A stretch of 64,000 nt of DNA from an uncultured Prevotellaceae bacterium (GCA_900317325.1 ONGE01000002.1:62001-126000), one strand, 5' to 3'. Shown: positions 51,435-60,210, counted from the stretch's first letter. The notes: a model not told the origin generated them from the sequence alone. Program-made: numbers and translations.

Positions 51435-51468
51435 AAAAAAACGGCCGGCTGATTTCTCAGTCGGTCGC
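51435..51468 (-). terminator. Terminator of tRNA-Phe (copy A)
   Basis: Hairpin 51442-51467 followed on the minus strand by a run of T (51435-51441). It is the presumed source of the related hairpins at 49189 and 47258. Confidence 0.7.
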
Positions 51469-51483
51469 TTCGTGTTTTTGATG

Positions 51484-51555
51484 TGGTACCTCCGGGGATC
51501 GAACCAGGGACACGCGGATTTTCAGTCCACTGCTCTACCACTGAGCTAAGGTACC
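51484..51555 (-). tRNA. tRNA-Phe (GAA)
   Basis: 72 bases on the minus strand. The acceptor stem GGTACCT/AGGTACC pairs perfectly, the D arm is AGCTCAGTGGTAGAGC, the anticodon loop CTGAAAA gives anticodon GAA (plus-strand 51521-51523), and the T loop is TTCGATC. The discriminator is A and CCA is not encoded. The T stem CCTGG/CCCGG has one U-C mismatch in the middle, which is unusual. It is followed by its own terminator. Confidence 0.92.
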
Positions 51556-51668
51556 TTTTCAAAAGCGACTGCAAAGATACGGCGACTTTTTGACGTGACC
51601 AAATTTTTTGGCAGAAATTTTGAAATTTTCTTTTTCAAGGTCTATTCAAGAGCGCTCATTACAACCTG

Positions 51669-53369
51669 TTAATCAACCTCATACAAGGCAAACCACTGGT
51701 TTTGCCAAATGAGATGATACTTTGCCAGAATCATGAAATTCTTGAGTGCATCCATCTTGTCTTGCAGCAGGAACTTGTCATCGGGCATGGTGTAGGCCGT
51801 GAGATACCCGTCGGTCGCCTCGCTCCAGTAGGGACCCAGGTTGTTGAACTTCTGCCGCAGGATGGCAGGGCGGCTGGCGCCCATCTGATGCAAACGCTCG
51901 CCGAGGGCGTCGGCACTGAGCAGCTCGGGCCACGAGCAGCCGATGGCGGGCACGGTGCGCGTCAAGTGGTTCATCATGGGGATGCTGCCGTAGCACAGCA
52001 GGGTGTCACCCTCATGGACGTAGGGGTTCAGTCCTGCCAAGGTTTCGTTGATGATATGGGCCCGCTCGGGGGTGGTGTGGATGAGGGTAGCACGGCTGTC
52101 GTTGACAATTGCCGTCTTGTGCCACAGGGCACCGCCGTCGAAGTAAGCGCCCACGGTCACCGTCTGTATCAAGCCCACGGCGATGAATGCCAACGGGAAG
52201 ATGACGTTTTCGCGTCGTTGCCACAGCAATGCCGCCACGGGTGCCGCCATCCAGGCGATGATGCCGCCGTTGTTGGTGGCGCCGTCGCTGCCCAGCGGGA
52301 ACACCAGCAGCATGAACAGGCCCAGCCATGCTGCCACAGCACGACTGCCGCCCTTGTAGATGACCCACACGAGCCCTGCCACACACATCACCCACAACGG
52401 ATGCATGATGTGAGACTGATGCCACATGAAGAAGATGACCATGGCGGCAATCACCAGCCAAGCGAGCGTGCGCAACAAAAAGTTGCCGACATAGCGCCTG
52501 ATTGCCCAGAATGCCCACCACAGGCCAAATGCCTTAAGGCCCACGATGAGACACTGCTTATAGAAACCCAGCATCTCCATCACCAGTCCGCCGGCATTGT
52601 GACTTGCCTCGCCGCTGCTGCCGGTGGCGACACCCAGCAGGTCGGTCATGTTCTGCTTGAAGATGTCCCAATGCCCTAACGCCATCATCAGGCCGATAAC
52701 AGCTGCGGCCCCGACAGCGATGCCCACCAGCATGACACCGCATTGCCGCCAGCAGTCACGCCACGACCGCCCGGTGTAGAAACGGGCAATAAACGGTAAG
52801 GCCACCAATCCTGCTGCCAGCACATTGGGGATGCGGGTAAAGGTATTCATGCCCACGATGATGCCCGCAAGCAACAAGTGCTGCCAGCGACCGTCCATCA
52901 GGCCCCGATAGGTCAGCGCAAGGGCGGCAACCCACAGCAGGGCACTCATCAGGTCGTTGTTGAAGGTGTAGGGGAACTGCACCAGCGAGGCGACCACCAT
53001 CGCAAAGCCCAGGATGACCGCCGTGGCAGGGAGGATGCGTCGCAACACCCATGCCAGTATCGCCATCGCACCCACGTTGCACAGCACACCCGCGACACGC
53101 ATCGCCAACCACTTGCCGCCCTCGGGCAGCAGCCCGTCGAGCACGCCGCCAGCCACGCCGCTCAAGTAGTACATGAAATTGTACTCCACGCTCGCCGGCG
53201 CCTTGAAGATGTTGTCGAAGAAGGTGAGATAATAGCCCGTGTCGCACAGGTCCACGCCGAACAGGGCGATCACCAGCTGCCACAGCGTGAGCAGGGCAAT
53301 GGCCCACCCCACCGAGGTGCCATAGTGGCCATTTATCCACCCCTTGATATGTTGCAAGCGTTGCATCAT
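51669..53369 (-). CDS. Polytopic membrane protein, GT-C glycosyltransferase-like
   Basis: 566 residues from the ATG at 53369, chosen because a consensus promoter at 53377-53408 excludes longer forms. About 11-12 membrane helices follow an N-terminal helix; the first outer loop holds GVDLCDTGYYLTFF, an acidic motif placed like the catalytic Asp of GT-C enzymes that use polyprenyl-phosphate sugars. A soluble tail of about 140 residues (ERAHIINETLAGLNPYVHEG) ends it. It may transfer a sugar to lipid A, a glycan or a protein; the assignment rests on topology and one motif. Confidence 0.65.
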   Translation of the reverse strand: MMQRLQHIKGWINGHYGTSVGWAIALLTLWQLVIALFGVDLCDTGYYLTFFDNIFKAPASVEYNFMYYLSGVAGGVLDGLLPEGGKWLAMRVAGVLCNVGAMAILAWVLRRILPATAVILGFAMVVASLVQFPYTFNNDLMSALLWVAALALTYRGLMDGRWQHLLLAGIIVGMNTFTRIPNVLAAGLVALPFIARFYTGRSWRDCWRQCGVMLVGIAVGAAAVIGLMMALGHWDIFKQNMTDLLGVATGSSGEASHNAGGLVMEMLGFYKQCLIVGLKAFGLWWAFWAIRRYVGNFLLRTLAWLVIAAMVIFFMWHQSHIMHPLWVMCVAGLVWVIYKGGSRAVAAWLGLFMLLVFPLGSDGATNNGGIIAWMAAPVAALLWQRRENVIFPLAFIAVGLIQTVTVGAYFDGGALWHKTAIVNDSRATLIHTTPERAHIINETLAGLNPYVHEGDTLLCYGSIPMMNHLTRTVPAIGCSWPELLSADALGERLHQMGASRPAILRQKFNNLGPYWSEATDGYLTAYTMPDDKFLLQDKMDALKNFMILAKYHLIWQNQWFALYEVD

Positions 53370-53376
53370 GGAGTGA

Positions 53377-53408
53377 CAAAGGTAGTGCAAGTTGAACGAA
53401 ATGCCAAA
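53377..53408 (-). promoter_or_regulatory. Promoter of the GT-C-like gene
   Basis: -33 TTTG (53405-53408), 20-base spacer, -7 TACCTTTG (53377-53384) on the minus strand. The expected start lies only a few bases before the ATG at 53369. Confidence 0.7.
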
Positions 53409-53461
53409 TTTTTGCCGCAATCTTGCCGATAGCAGCAAAAAAAGCAGTAAATTCGCTCGGC

Positions 53462-53547
53462 GTTAGACGTTAGACGTTAGCGGATGCCCAACTAAGGACT
53501 AAGGACTAGGGACTAAAAACTAAGGACTAGGGACTAAAAACTAAAAT
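53462..53547. repeat. Heptad arrays TTAGacg x3 and CTAANNN x8
   Basis: Three GTTAGAC-type units (53462-53482) and, after nine other bases, eight perfect-phase heptads from 53492: CTAAgga, CTAAgga, CTAGgga, CTAAaaa, CTAAgga, CTAGgga, CTAAaaa, CTAAaat. The last unit overlaps the ATG of the next gene (53546). Confidence 0.85.
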
Positions 53548-54826
53548 GGAACGACTGCTGCAATACATCTGGCAACACAGGCTGTGGCTCAGCGAGGACA
53601 TGGTGACCAACGACGGCCGCCGCATCCGCGTCATCGACCCCGGCTTGCTCAACACCGATGCCGGTCCCGACTTCTTTAACGCCAAGGTCGAGATTGACGG
53701 CCACCTGTGGGTGGGCAACGTCGAAATCCATGTGCGCGCCAGCGACTGGAAGCGGCATCACCACGACGAGGACCCGGCCTACGACAGCGTCATCCTGCAC
53801 GTCGTCGAGAAAGATGACGCCCCTGTTACCCGCATCAACGGCGAACTCATCCCACAGGTGGAGCTGAAAGTGTCGCCACGCTTCAACGAGTGCTACGACA
53901 AACTCGTCAACGCCAAGGTGGAACTGCCCTGCGCTGCACGGCTCAACGAGGTGCCGTCGCTCACCGTCACCGAGTGGATCGAGGCGCTGGCCTTTGAGCG
54001 GCTGCACGGCAAGGTGGACCGTGTGCGGGAATTCTACGACCGCTACAACGGCAGCTGGGAGGACATCTGCTATGTGATGCTGGCCCGCACCCTGGGCTTC
54101 GGCATCAACAACGACGCCTTTGAGCGCTTGGCCCGAGTGACGCCCTTGCGCCTGCTGCACAAGCACAGCGACTCCATCCTGCAGGTCGAAGCGCTGCTGT
54201 TCGGCCAAGCGGGGCTGCTGAACGGGGCACACAGCGAGGAGTCCTATTACCAGCAGCTGATGCGCGAGTATGCCTTCCTGGCCAACAAATTCTCGCTGCG
54301 CCCTATCGAGGGCACGGCATGGCGCCTCTTCCGCAGCCGTCCCCAGAATTTCCCCTACCGCCGCATCGCCCTGCTGGCCCAGTTCGTCCACGGCGGTTTC
54401 AACCTGATGAACGACATCCTCAATGCCGCCGACACCAAGGCGCTGCGCCAACTGTTCGACATCGAGCTGAGCGGCTATTGGACGACTCATTACTCCTTCG
54501 GCAAACCCTCGCCCAGCGCAGGTCGCGCCCTGAGCAATAGCAGCATCGACATCGTGTTGATCAACACCGTGGCCCCACTCTACTACGCCCGCAGCGAGAT
54601 GACCGACGACTACGAGATGACCGACCGCGCCATCGCCCTGCTCGAGGACATCCGCCCCGAGCAGAACAGCATCGTCACCATGTTCCGCAATGCCGGCATC
54701 AAGTGCGACGACGCCCTCACCAGCCAGGCCCTCATCCAGCTGCGCCGCAACTACTGCGAAGCCCGCAAGTGCATCTACTGCCGCCTGGGCCACCGCCTCC
54801 TCGCCACCGACGCCCACCTCGAGTAA
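53546..54826 (+). CDS. DUF2851 family protein
   Basis: 426 residues, cytoplasmic, no signal peptide. The N-terminus (MERLLQYIWQHRLW, IDPGLLNTDAGPDFFNAKVE, VGNVEIHVRASDW) is diagnostic of DUF2851, a family restricted largely to Bacteroidetes. The DAGPDFFNAKVxxxGxxWVGNVEIH block resembles nuclease-fold cores, but activity has not been shown as far as I know. The C-terminus ends with CEARKCIYCRLGHRLLA, a cysteine pair that could bind metal. It starts inside the last unit of a heptad array. Confidence 0.9.
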   Translation: MERLLQYIWQHRLWLSEDMVTNDGRRIRVIDPGLLNTDAGPDFFNAKVEIDGHLWVGNVEIHVRASDWKRHHHDEDPAYDSVILHVVEKDDAPVTRINGELIPQVELKVSPRFNECYDKLVNAKVELPCAARLNEVPSLTVTEWIEALAFERLHGKVDRVREFYDRYNGSWEDICYVMLARTLGFGINNDAFERLARVTPLRLLHKHSDSILQVEALLFGQAGLLNGAHSEESYYQQLMREYAFLANKFSLRPIEGTAWRLFRSRPQNFPYRRIALLAQFVHGGFNLMNDILNAADTKALRQLFDIELSGYWTTHYSFGKPSPSAGRALSNSSIDIVLINTVAPLYYARSEMTDDYEMTDRAIALLEDIRPEQNSIVTMFRNAGIKCDDALTSQALIQLRRNYCEARKCIYCRLGHRLLATDAHLE

Positions 54827-54993
54827 ATCATTTTTCTTGTTTCCATTCATTCCATGTGCGTAAGAGCGCATCTGCTTTTTGCCTCACGCAAAGGCGCTAA
54901 GACGCTAAGATTATTCAGTAGCCAAGATTTCTTTGTCAGCCTGCAGCCAAGAAGTTGAACAAAAATCTAATAAAATTAAGCAACAAGATTATA

Positions 54994-55027
54994 AACAATC
55001 ATGGCTACTCAAGCAGCCATGATTGTT
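54994..55027. terminator. Hairpin between convergent genes
   Basis: Perfect 13-bp stem (54994-55006 / 55015-55027) with an eight-base loop, between DUF2851 and the converging PBP1A gene. The rest of 54827-55143 shows only a short CGCTAAGA-type repeat near 54895-54910. Confidence 0.6.
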
Positions 55028-55143
55028 AAAATAAATATTTTTCTTTGATTTCTCGAGCGAAGCTCGATAACACTCCCAGTCGACGAGGTGAACAAACATT
55101 CGGAAAAACGGAAAAGCTTCCGACTTTGCAGCGACACAAGCCG

Positions 55144-57573
55144 TTATACCGAGTCGGGGACGGCGGCGGGTTCCTCGAGTTTCTCGTCGGGGTTGATGTC
55201 GTCGGTCAACGGGATGGCCAGGCTGTCCTCGTCGAAGCCGAGCATCGTGGAGTCAAGCTCCTCGACTGGAGCGATGGAGGAGCAACCCGAATACAAGTCG
55301 GGATTGATAGGCTCCTTGGCAGGCAGGAAGCGCTTGTGATAACGCTGGAACTGCGGGTCACTAAGCACGAGCTGCAGGAATCGGCCACAAATGGGCAAGG
55401 CCGTGCGGCTGCCCTGACCCAATGCGCCCCAGCGGAAGTGAATCTGGCGATATTCGCCACCCACCCATGAGCCGCACACCAGTCCGGGCGATACAGCGAC
55501 GAACCAGGCGTCGGCATGGCGGTTGCTCGTACCAGTCTTGCCGCCCAGGTCCACGTCATACAGCGGTCGCGTGATGTAACCGTTCAATGCCATCGCCGTT
55601 CCACCGGCATCGGTGCGGCACGCCATGAGCATCTGCTGCATGAGCCATGCCGAGCGATAGGACATCGCCTGACGCTGGTGATCGGGAGCCCGATAAATCT
55701 CCTTGCCGTCGCGATCCACAATGCGGGTGACGATGACCGGCTCGTGCATCTTGCCGTCGTTGACCACGGTGCAGTAGGCATTGACAAGCTCCATCAGGTC
55801 CACGTCGCTGGCACCCAACGAGAGGGCCGGCTTGGGCTCCATCGGGGACTTGATGCCCATGTCACGGGCCAGTTGGGCGATTTCGCTGAAGCCCACCTCA
55901 CGGGCGACACGCACGGTGACACTGTTGATACTCTGGGCAAAGGCACTGCGCAAGGTCATATCCGAGCCGCTGAAGGTGCCGTTGGCGTTAGTCGGTCTCC
56001 AGTGCTCCATTTCTTGCTTTTCCTCGTTATAGACCAGGGTATCGATATACTCGTCGAGGCGGCGGTCACAGGGCACGAGGCCACGCTCCATCGCCATGGC
56101 ATAGACAAAGAGCTTGAATGTGGAGCCCGGCTGGTGCTTGGCGCGCACCTTGTCATATTTCCACGTGTTGAAGTCCACATCACCCACCCAGGCCTTGACA
56201 TGGCCGTTACCAGGCTCCATGGCGATGAAGCCGCAGTGCATGAAGTGGAGCATGTAGCGCACCGAATCCATCGAACTCATCTCCATGTACAGGGAGTCGT
56301 TCTCGTAGTCGAACAGGTGCACCATGTGGGGTTGGTTCATATAGTAGTTGACCGAATCCAGGTCATTGGGATAACGCGCCAGCAGCTCATGATAGATGGG
56401 CGTGTTGCGGGCCTTGTCCTCGACAAAGTTGGCGATGAGCTGATTGTTATCGTCAAGCCAGCAGTCCTGATTGCCCCAATGGCTCTTGAAATTCTGCTGC
56501 ACCACCTTCATTTTCTCGCTCACGGCCTGCTCGGCATACTCCTGCATCTTGGAGTCGAGGGTGGTGTAGATCTTGACACCGTCGCGCTCCAGATCCAGCT
56601 TGAAGCCATGCTCCTTAGCGATCTCCTCGATCTCGCGGGCCACCGCCTCGCGGAAGTAAGGAGCCACACCATCGTAGTTGCTCTCGATCGTGTACTTCAG
56701 GTCGATGGGCAACGAGGAGATGGAGTCATACTGCGCCTGGGTGAGGTCACCGCGCGTCACCATGTTCTTCAACACCTGATTGCGACGGCGCAGGCTGTTC
56801 TTGGGATTGATGCGGGGATTATAGGTACTGGTGGCCTTGAGCAGACCCACAAGCACAGCGCTCTCCTCGATTTTGAGGTTGCGGGGAGTGGTCTTGAAAT
56901 AGGTGTTGGCCGCGGTCTTGATGCCGAAAGCGTTGCTGCCGAAGTCCACCGTGTTGGCATACATCTCGAGGATTTCCTGCTTGCTGTAGAACATCTCCAG
57001 CTTGGTGGCGATGATCCACTCCTTGCTCTTCATGATGAGCATCTTCACGCCAGGGATATAGCCCAGCAGACCCGTGGAATAGTCGCTGCGGGTGCGGAAC
57101 ATGTTCTTCACCAGCTGCTGCGTGATGGTGCTCGCGCCGCGCGGACGCCCGTGAAGCACCATATCCTTGACTGCAGCACCCAATCCGCCGAAGTCAATAC
57201 CGTGATGGAGGTAGAAACGCTCGTCCTCGGTATCGATGAGCACCTTGAAGAACTGCGGATTGATCTCGTCATAGGTCACCGGGGTGCGGTTCTCGTCATA
57301 GTACTTGCCGATGGTCTTTCCGTCGGCACTGTACAGGTAACTTGCCTCGGGGTTGCGAGGATGCATGATGCTGTAGGTGCTGGGCGACTTGCCGAAGAGC
57401 CACAGCAGGTTGATATCGACTGCAACGAGGTAAAGCAGGAATAAGACGATAAAAGTTCCTAGGGCAGCCAGCGTCTTGGCCCACCAGGGACGACCGCGGT
57501 ACAAACCCTTGTACCAGCTCTTGAAACGTCGCCAATTGCGGACGATGATATTGCCTGATTTCTTATCGTTCAT
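55144..57573 (-). CDS. Penicillin-binding protein 1A, bifunctional transglycosylase/transpeptidase
   Basis: 809 residues. A cytoplasmic head and one membrane anchor (about 30-55) precede the GT51 glycosyltransferase domain (about 85-270), with the catalytic Glu in DTEDERFYLHHGIDF (about 113) and GRPRGASTITQQLVKN. The transpeptidase domain has the SxxK Ser in GSTFKLFV (about 481), SIN in QSINSVT (about 546) and KTGTS (about 677). It polymerises and cross-links peptidoglycan in the periplasm. It follows a GT2 gene by 54 bases and may share its transcript. The C-terminus is acidic and proline-rich. Confidence 0.95.
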   Translation of the reverse strand: MNDKKSGNIIVRNWRRFKSWYKGLYRGRPWWAKTLAALGTFIVLFLLYLVAVDINLLWLFGKSPSTYSIMHPRNPEASYLYSADGKTIGKYYDENRTPVTYDEINPQFFKVLIDTEDERFYLHHGIDFGGLGAAVKDMVLHGRPRGASTITQQLVKNMFRTRSDYSTGLLGYIPGVKMLIMKSKEWIIATKLEMFYSKQEILEMYANTVDFGSNAFGIKTAANTYFKTTPRNLKIEESAVLVGLLKATSTYNPRINPKNSLRRRNQVLKNMVTRGDLTQAQYDSISSLPIDLKYTIESNYDGVAPYFREAVAREIEEIAKEHGFKLDLERDGVKIYTTLDSKMQEYAEQAVSEKMKVVQQNFKSHWGNQDCWLDDNNQLIANFVEDKARNTPIYHELLARYPNDLDSVNYYMNQPHMVHLFDYENDSLYMEMSSMDSVRYMLHFMHCGFIAMEPGNGHVKAWVGDVDFNTWKYDKVRAKHQPGSTFKLFVYAMAMERGLVPCDRRLDEYIDTLVYNEEKQEMEHWRPTNANGTFSGSDMTLRSAFAQSINSVTVRVAREVGFSEIAQLARDMGIKSPMEPKPALSLGASDVDLMELVNAYCTVVNDGKMHEPVIVTRIVDRDGKEIYRAPDHQRQAMSYRSAWLMQQMLMACRTDAGGTAMALNGYITRPLYDVDLGGKTGTSNRHADAWFVAVSPGLVCGSWVGGEYRQIHFRWGALGQGSRTALPICGRFLQLVLSDPQFQRYHKRFLPAKEPINPDLYSGCSSIAPVEELDSTMLGFDEDSLAIPLTDDINPDEKLEEPAAVPDSV

Positions 57574-57627
57574 GTATCGTGTCGTGGTTAATTAGTCCGT
57601 AATAATAAGGTCATGAATCGCCGCCCG

Positions 57628-58383
57628 TCACTGACGGTTGGCGCTGCCGCTCAGGCGGCGCTTCAGGTAACGGGGGATGAAGCTCAGATGAGCCAGCGTG
57701 GCGCGCATCGTGCCGTAGTGCTTGCACATGATGCGGTAGCGTTCCCAGAGCGAGGCGCGGTGGTGGCGCGTCGTCATGCCGTCGGCCAGATAGCTGATAA
57801 TGGGCTTGTGACCGGCATAGGCATTGGCAGGAGACTGCTTCAATACCCTGATGCACCAATCATAATCGGCGCTCAGCCGATAGCTCATGTCATAGTCGGG
57901 CACCAGGTCACGTCGCGCTACAAAAGCTTGATGACACACCACCATGCCATTGAGGAAGCTGTTTACAGTCAGTCGTTTGGGCGCTCTCAAGTGGCGTTCT
58001 CCCACCACCTCACGATTGGCATCCACCAGCTGGGTCTGCCCGTAGATGACCCCAGGATTGTCGACAGTGAGCAGCGTCAGACGTGCCAGCACCGCATCGT
58101 CGGCAAAGGCATCGCCGGCATTGAGGAAAATCAGGTAACGTCCACACGCCCGCGAGATACCCTTGTTCATCGCGTCATACAGGCCCTTGTCGGGTTCGCT
58201 GAACACACGCAACGAGGCAATGGACGCGCCCCTCACGATGTCGAGCGTCCTGTCGGTCGAGGCGCCATCGATGATCAGCATCTCATAGTCACTGCTCGTC
58301 TGTCGCCTCACACTCTCCAGTGTCGGGGCGATGACGTCAGCGGCATTCCACGTGACTGTTATGATGGAAAAAAGCGGTTCCAT
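57628..58383 (-). CDS. Family 2 glycosyltransferase
   Basis: 251 residues with a GT-A fold. It begins FSIITVTWNAADVIAPTLES, carries the nucleotide-binding LIIDGASTDRTLDI and the acidic LIFLNAGDAFADD, and has the acceptor-side SADYDWCIRVLKQ. It resembles small GT2 enzymes of WcaA/EpsE type that add single sugars to lipid-linked oligosaccharides or capsule. There is no membrane segment. It is upstream of PBP1A, but a functional link is not proven. Confidence 0.9.
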   Translation of the reverse strand: MEPLFSIITVTWNAADVIAPTLESVRRQTSSDYEMLIIDGASTDRTLDIVRGASIASLRVFSEPDKGLYDAMNKGISRACGRYLIFLNAGDAFADDAVLARLTLLTVDNPGVIYGQTQLVDANREVVGERHLRAPKRLTVNSFLNGMVVCHQAFVARRDLVPDYDMSYRLSADYDWCIRVLKQSPANAYAGHKPIISYLADGMTTRHHRASLWERYRIMCKHYGTMRATLAHLSFIPRYLKRRLSGSANRQ

Positions 58384-58476
58384 GCCTAAATAATGGTTAT
58401 AAGTCTAAGTAATGCAAGCAGTTAACCCAATTTTACATCATCAAGTCAAATACTTACGGGACTTGTTTTGTGGATG

Positions 58477-58508
58477 CAAAATTACAGTTTTCTGGGAACT
58501 TTTACAAT
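58477..58508 (-). promoter_or_regulatory. Promoter of the GT2-PBP1A operon
   Basis: -7 TAATTTTG (58477-58484) and -33 ATTG (58505-58508), 20-base spacer, minus strand. The leader would be about 90 bases. Confidence 0.55.
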
Positions 58509-58544
58509 CAAATGACCATTTTTTACGTTATATAAGATAAAATA

Positions 58545-59048
58545 ATGAAACAGAAAATGAGATTTCACAAGATACTGACAGCTTTTACTGCACTGATGGC
58601 GTTGATGATGTTCAGCGCATGTGACCACATCGACAACAAGACTGTGCCGCGCTTCATGGTGCGCATCGACCTGGGCAATTATGCCATGTGGGGTGCCTAC
58701 GGCGTGTACGGCATGGGGGATTACCGCATCTTCAACCGCGATAAGCGCCTGCCCTCCAATTTCCCCTACAATGTCAACACCTACACCGGCTATGGCGGTG
58801 TGCTTCTGATGATGGGCATCGATGGCCCGATGGCCTATGACCTGTCCTGCCCTGTCGAGAGCAGCCAGGAAGTCATCCTGTCGATCAGTTCCGAGAATTA
58901 TGACGCCGTGTGTCCCCGTTGCGGTTCGCGCTTCAATCCGCTGACCGGCGACGGTGGCCCATTGAGCGGTGTAGCCATTACCAACAAGGTGGGAATGCGC
59001 CAGTACCGAGTCCTGCCCAGCAACGGCGGCTACTTCATCACCAACTAG
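58545..59048 (+). CDS. Rieske-like lipoprotein with altered cluster ligands
   Basis: 167 residues with lipobox MFSAC (about residue 27), so a membrane-anchored periplasmic or surface protein. The mature part resembles the Rieske fold: the first ligand loop reads DLSCPVE where Rieske proteins have CxH, and the second reads CPRCGSRFNPLTGDGGPLSG where they have CxxH. Three cysteines line the two loops and no histidine ligand is seen. The site might hold zinc or a cluster with different ligands, or be structural. Similar proteins are common as hypothetical lipoproteins in Bacteroidales. Confidence 0.6.
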   Translation: MKQKMRFHKILTAFTALMALMMFSACDHIDNKTVPRFMVRIDLGNYAMWGAYGVYGMGDYRIFNRDKRLPSNFPYNVNTYTGYGGVLLMMGIDGPMAYDLSCPVESSQEVILSISSENYDAVCPRCGSRFNPLTGDGGPLSGVAITNKVGMRQYRVLPSNGGYFITN

Positions 59049-59181
59049 CCGTCAGCCATCGCTTCCGACCCGTTCCCAACGTCCAAAGTCACCCTGGGCA
59101 AAAAAACGCCATTGTTCCACGGGTTGAAGGAGGGTTTCACAGGGGCATTTTGGGGCGATTTATCCGTTTTTTGATAAAACG

Positions 59182-59224
59182 TGCCTTTCCTGTTGCATTT
59201 TGCAATTCGGGAAGGCATTTTGTT
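59182..59224 (+). terminator. Terminator after the Rieske-like gene
   Basis: TGCCTTTCC pairs with GGGAAGGCA (one mismatch), with an inner TTGC/GCAA stem, followed by TTTTGTTT. The stretch 59049-59561 shows this hairpin, an A/T-rich region and a promoter at 59432-59463, but no gene. Confidence 0.7.
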
Positions 59225-59431
59225 TAAGTTGAAAACCATTTTTGGTAGCAAAAATCCAAAAAATAAATCTTATAGGATGCCATTTATTGTTAAAAAGTGT
59301 AAACTTTTTCATTTTTCATTTCCAAAAATTAAACATTCGGACATGCCGTGAGGCCCTATTATCAGTGGATTTGCGTGGAACAATTTGTTAAAAACGCGAT
59401 TTTTGCCAAATGTTTACAAGTGTTTAAGATG

Positions 59432-59463
59432 TTTGGTCGGGTTGGCAGGTTGGAGTACCTTTG
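59432..59463 (+). promoter_or_regulatory. Promoter of the NlpC/P60 gene
   Basis: -33 TTTG (59432-59435), 20-base spacer, -7 TACCTTTG (59456-59463), a full consensus match. It places the start near 59468 and leaves a leader of about 95 bases. Confidence 0.75.
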
Positions 59464-59561
59464 CATCATCAAACCAGGGCGCACGGCATTGCTTCGTTCT
59501 CAATGCCCTTAACGAAAAGGCCGCCGATGAGCGGATTTTCCAGTCCTCAAAATTATTAATT

Positions 59562-60095
59562 ATGAGTTTTATCAACAGTAAAATAAGTTTATCGGCATTA
59601 TTTATCATCATTGCTATCACCTTTACAGGTTTTTCGGCCCAGGCTCAGCGTTTGGAAACGCGTAAGCAGGGCACCGTTCTCGAACAGTTAGAACAAAACA
59701 GCCGCAACAACATCGTTGACCAAGTCATCAATTACGCTTACCGTTTCCGCGGTACGCCTTATCGTTATGGTGCCATGTCACCCCGCGGCTTTGACTGCTC
59801 GGGTTTCACCAGCTACGTGTTCAAGCGTTTCGGCATCGATTTGGATCGTTCCTCTCGCGGCCAGATTTTTGACGGTGTGCGCGTCAAGAAGAACGACCTG
59901 CAACCCGGTGACCTCGTGTTCTTCCAGGGCCGTTCGGGCCGTGGCGGCGTGGGTCATGTGGGCATCGTCACCAAGGTGAACGAGGACAACACGTTCCACT
60001 TCATCCACTCGGCCTGCAGCAGCGGCGTGACCGAGAGCAAGAACACCGAGTCCTACTACAGCCGCCGCTATGTGGGCGCCTGCAGGGTACTTTAA
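59562..60095 (+). CDS. NlpC/P60 family cell-wall endopeptidase
   Basis: 177 residues from the ATG at 59562, chosen because the promoter lies at 59432-59463 and because MSFINSKISLSALF begins a normal signal peptide ending AQAQ. The NlpC/P60 domain (about 50-177) has the catalytic Cys in RGFDCSGFTSYVF (about 78), His in GGVGHVGIVTKV (about 131) and a third polar residue in FIHSACSSGV. It should cleave gamma-D-Glu to diamino-acid bonds in peptidoglycan stem peptides. No SH3 or LysM domain is present, so it is the short, catalytic-only form. Confidence 0.93.
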   Translation: MSFINSKISLSALFIIIAITFTGFSAQAQRLETRKQGTVLEQLEQNSRNNIVDQVINYAYRFRGTPYRYGAMSPRGFDCSGFTSYVFKRFGIDLDRSSRGQIFDGVRVKKNDLQPGDLVFFQGRSGRGGVGHVGIVTKVNEDNTFHFIHSACSSGVTESKNTESYYSRRYVGACRVL

Positions 60096-60125
60096 GAAAA
60101 CAAATCATTCAATAATAACTGAATC

Positions 60126-60164
60126 AAACGTGCGTTCCCATCGCGGAGCGCACGTTTCTTTTTC
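60126..60164 (+). terminator. Terminator of the NlpC/P60 gene
   Basis: Stem AAACGTGCG / CGCACGTTT (60126-60134 / 60149-60157) followed by CTTTTTC, 31 bases past the stop codon. Confidence 0.85.
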
Positions 60165-60210
60165 ACTGGTACAGGAGCCACCGCTAATTATACTTAATAG
60201 AGTTAGATGA

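Noticed and set aside
54880-54912. CGCTAAGA-type repeat before PBP1A as a fourth heptad array
   Set aside because: The units are eight bases long and only two copies are present, so it does not match the CTAANNN phase.
55516-57444. 642-codon plus-strand frame opposite PBP1A
   Set aside because: Mirror of strong codon bias in PBP1A; composition is His/Val/Gly-rich without domain pattern.
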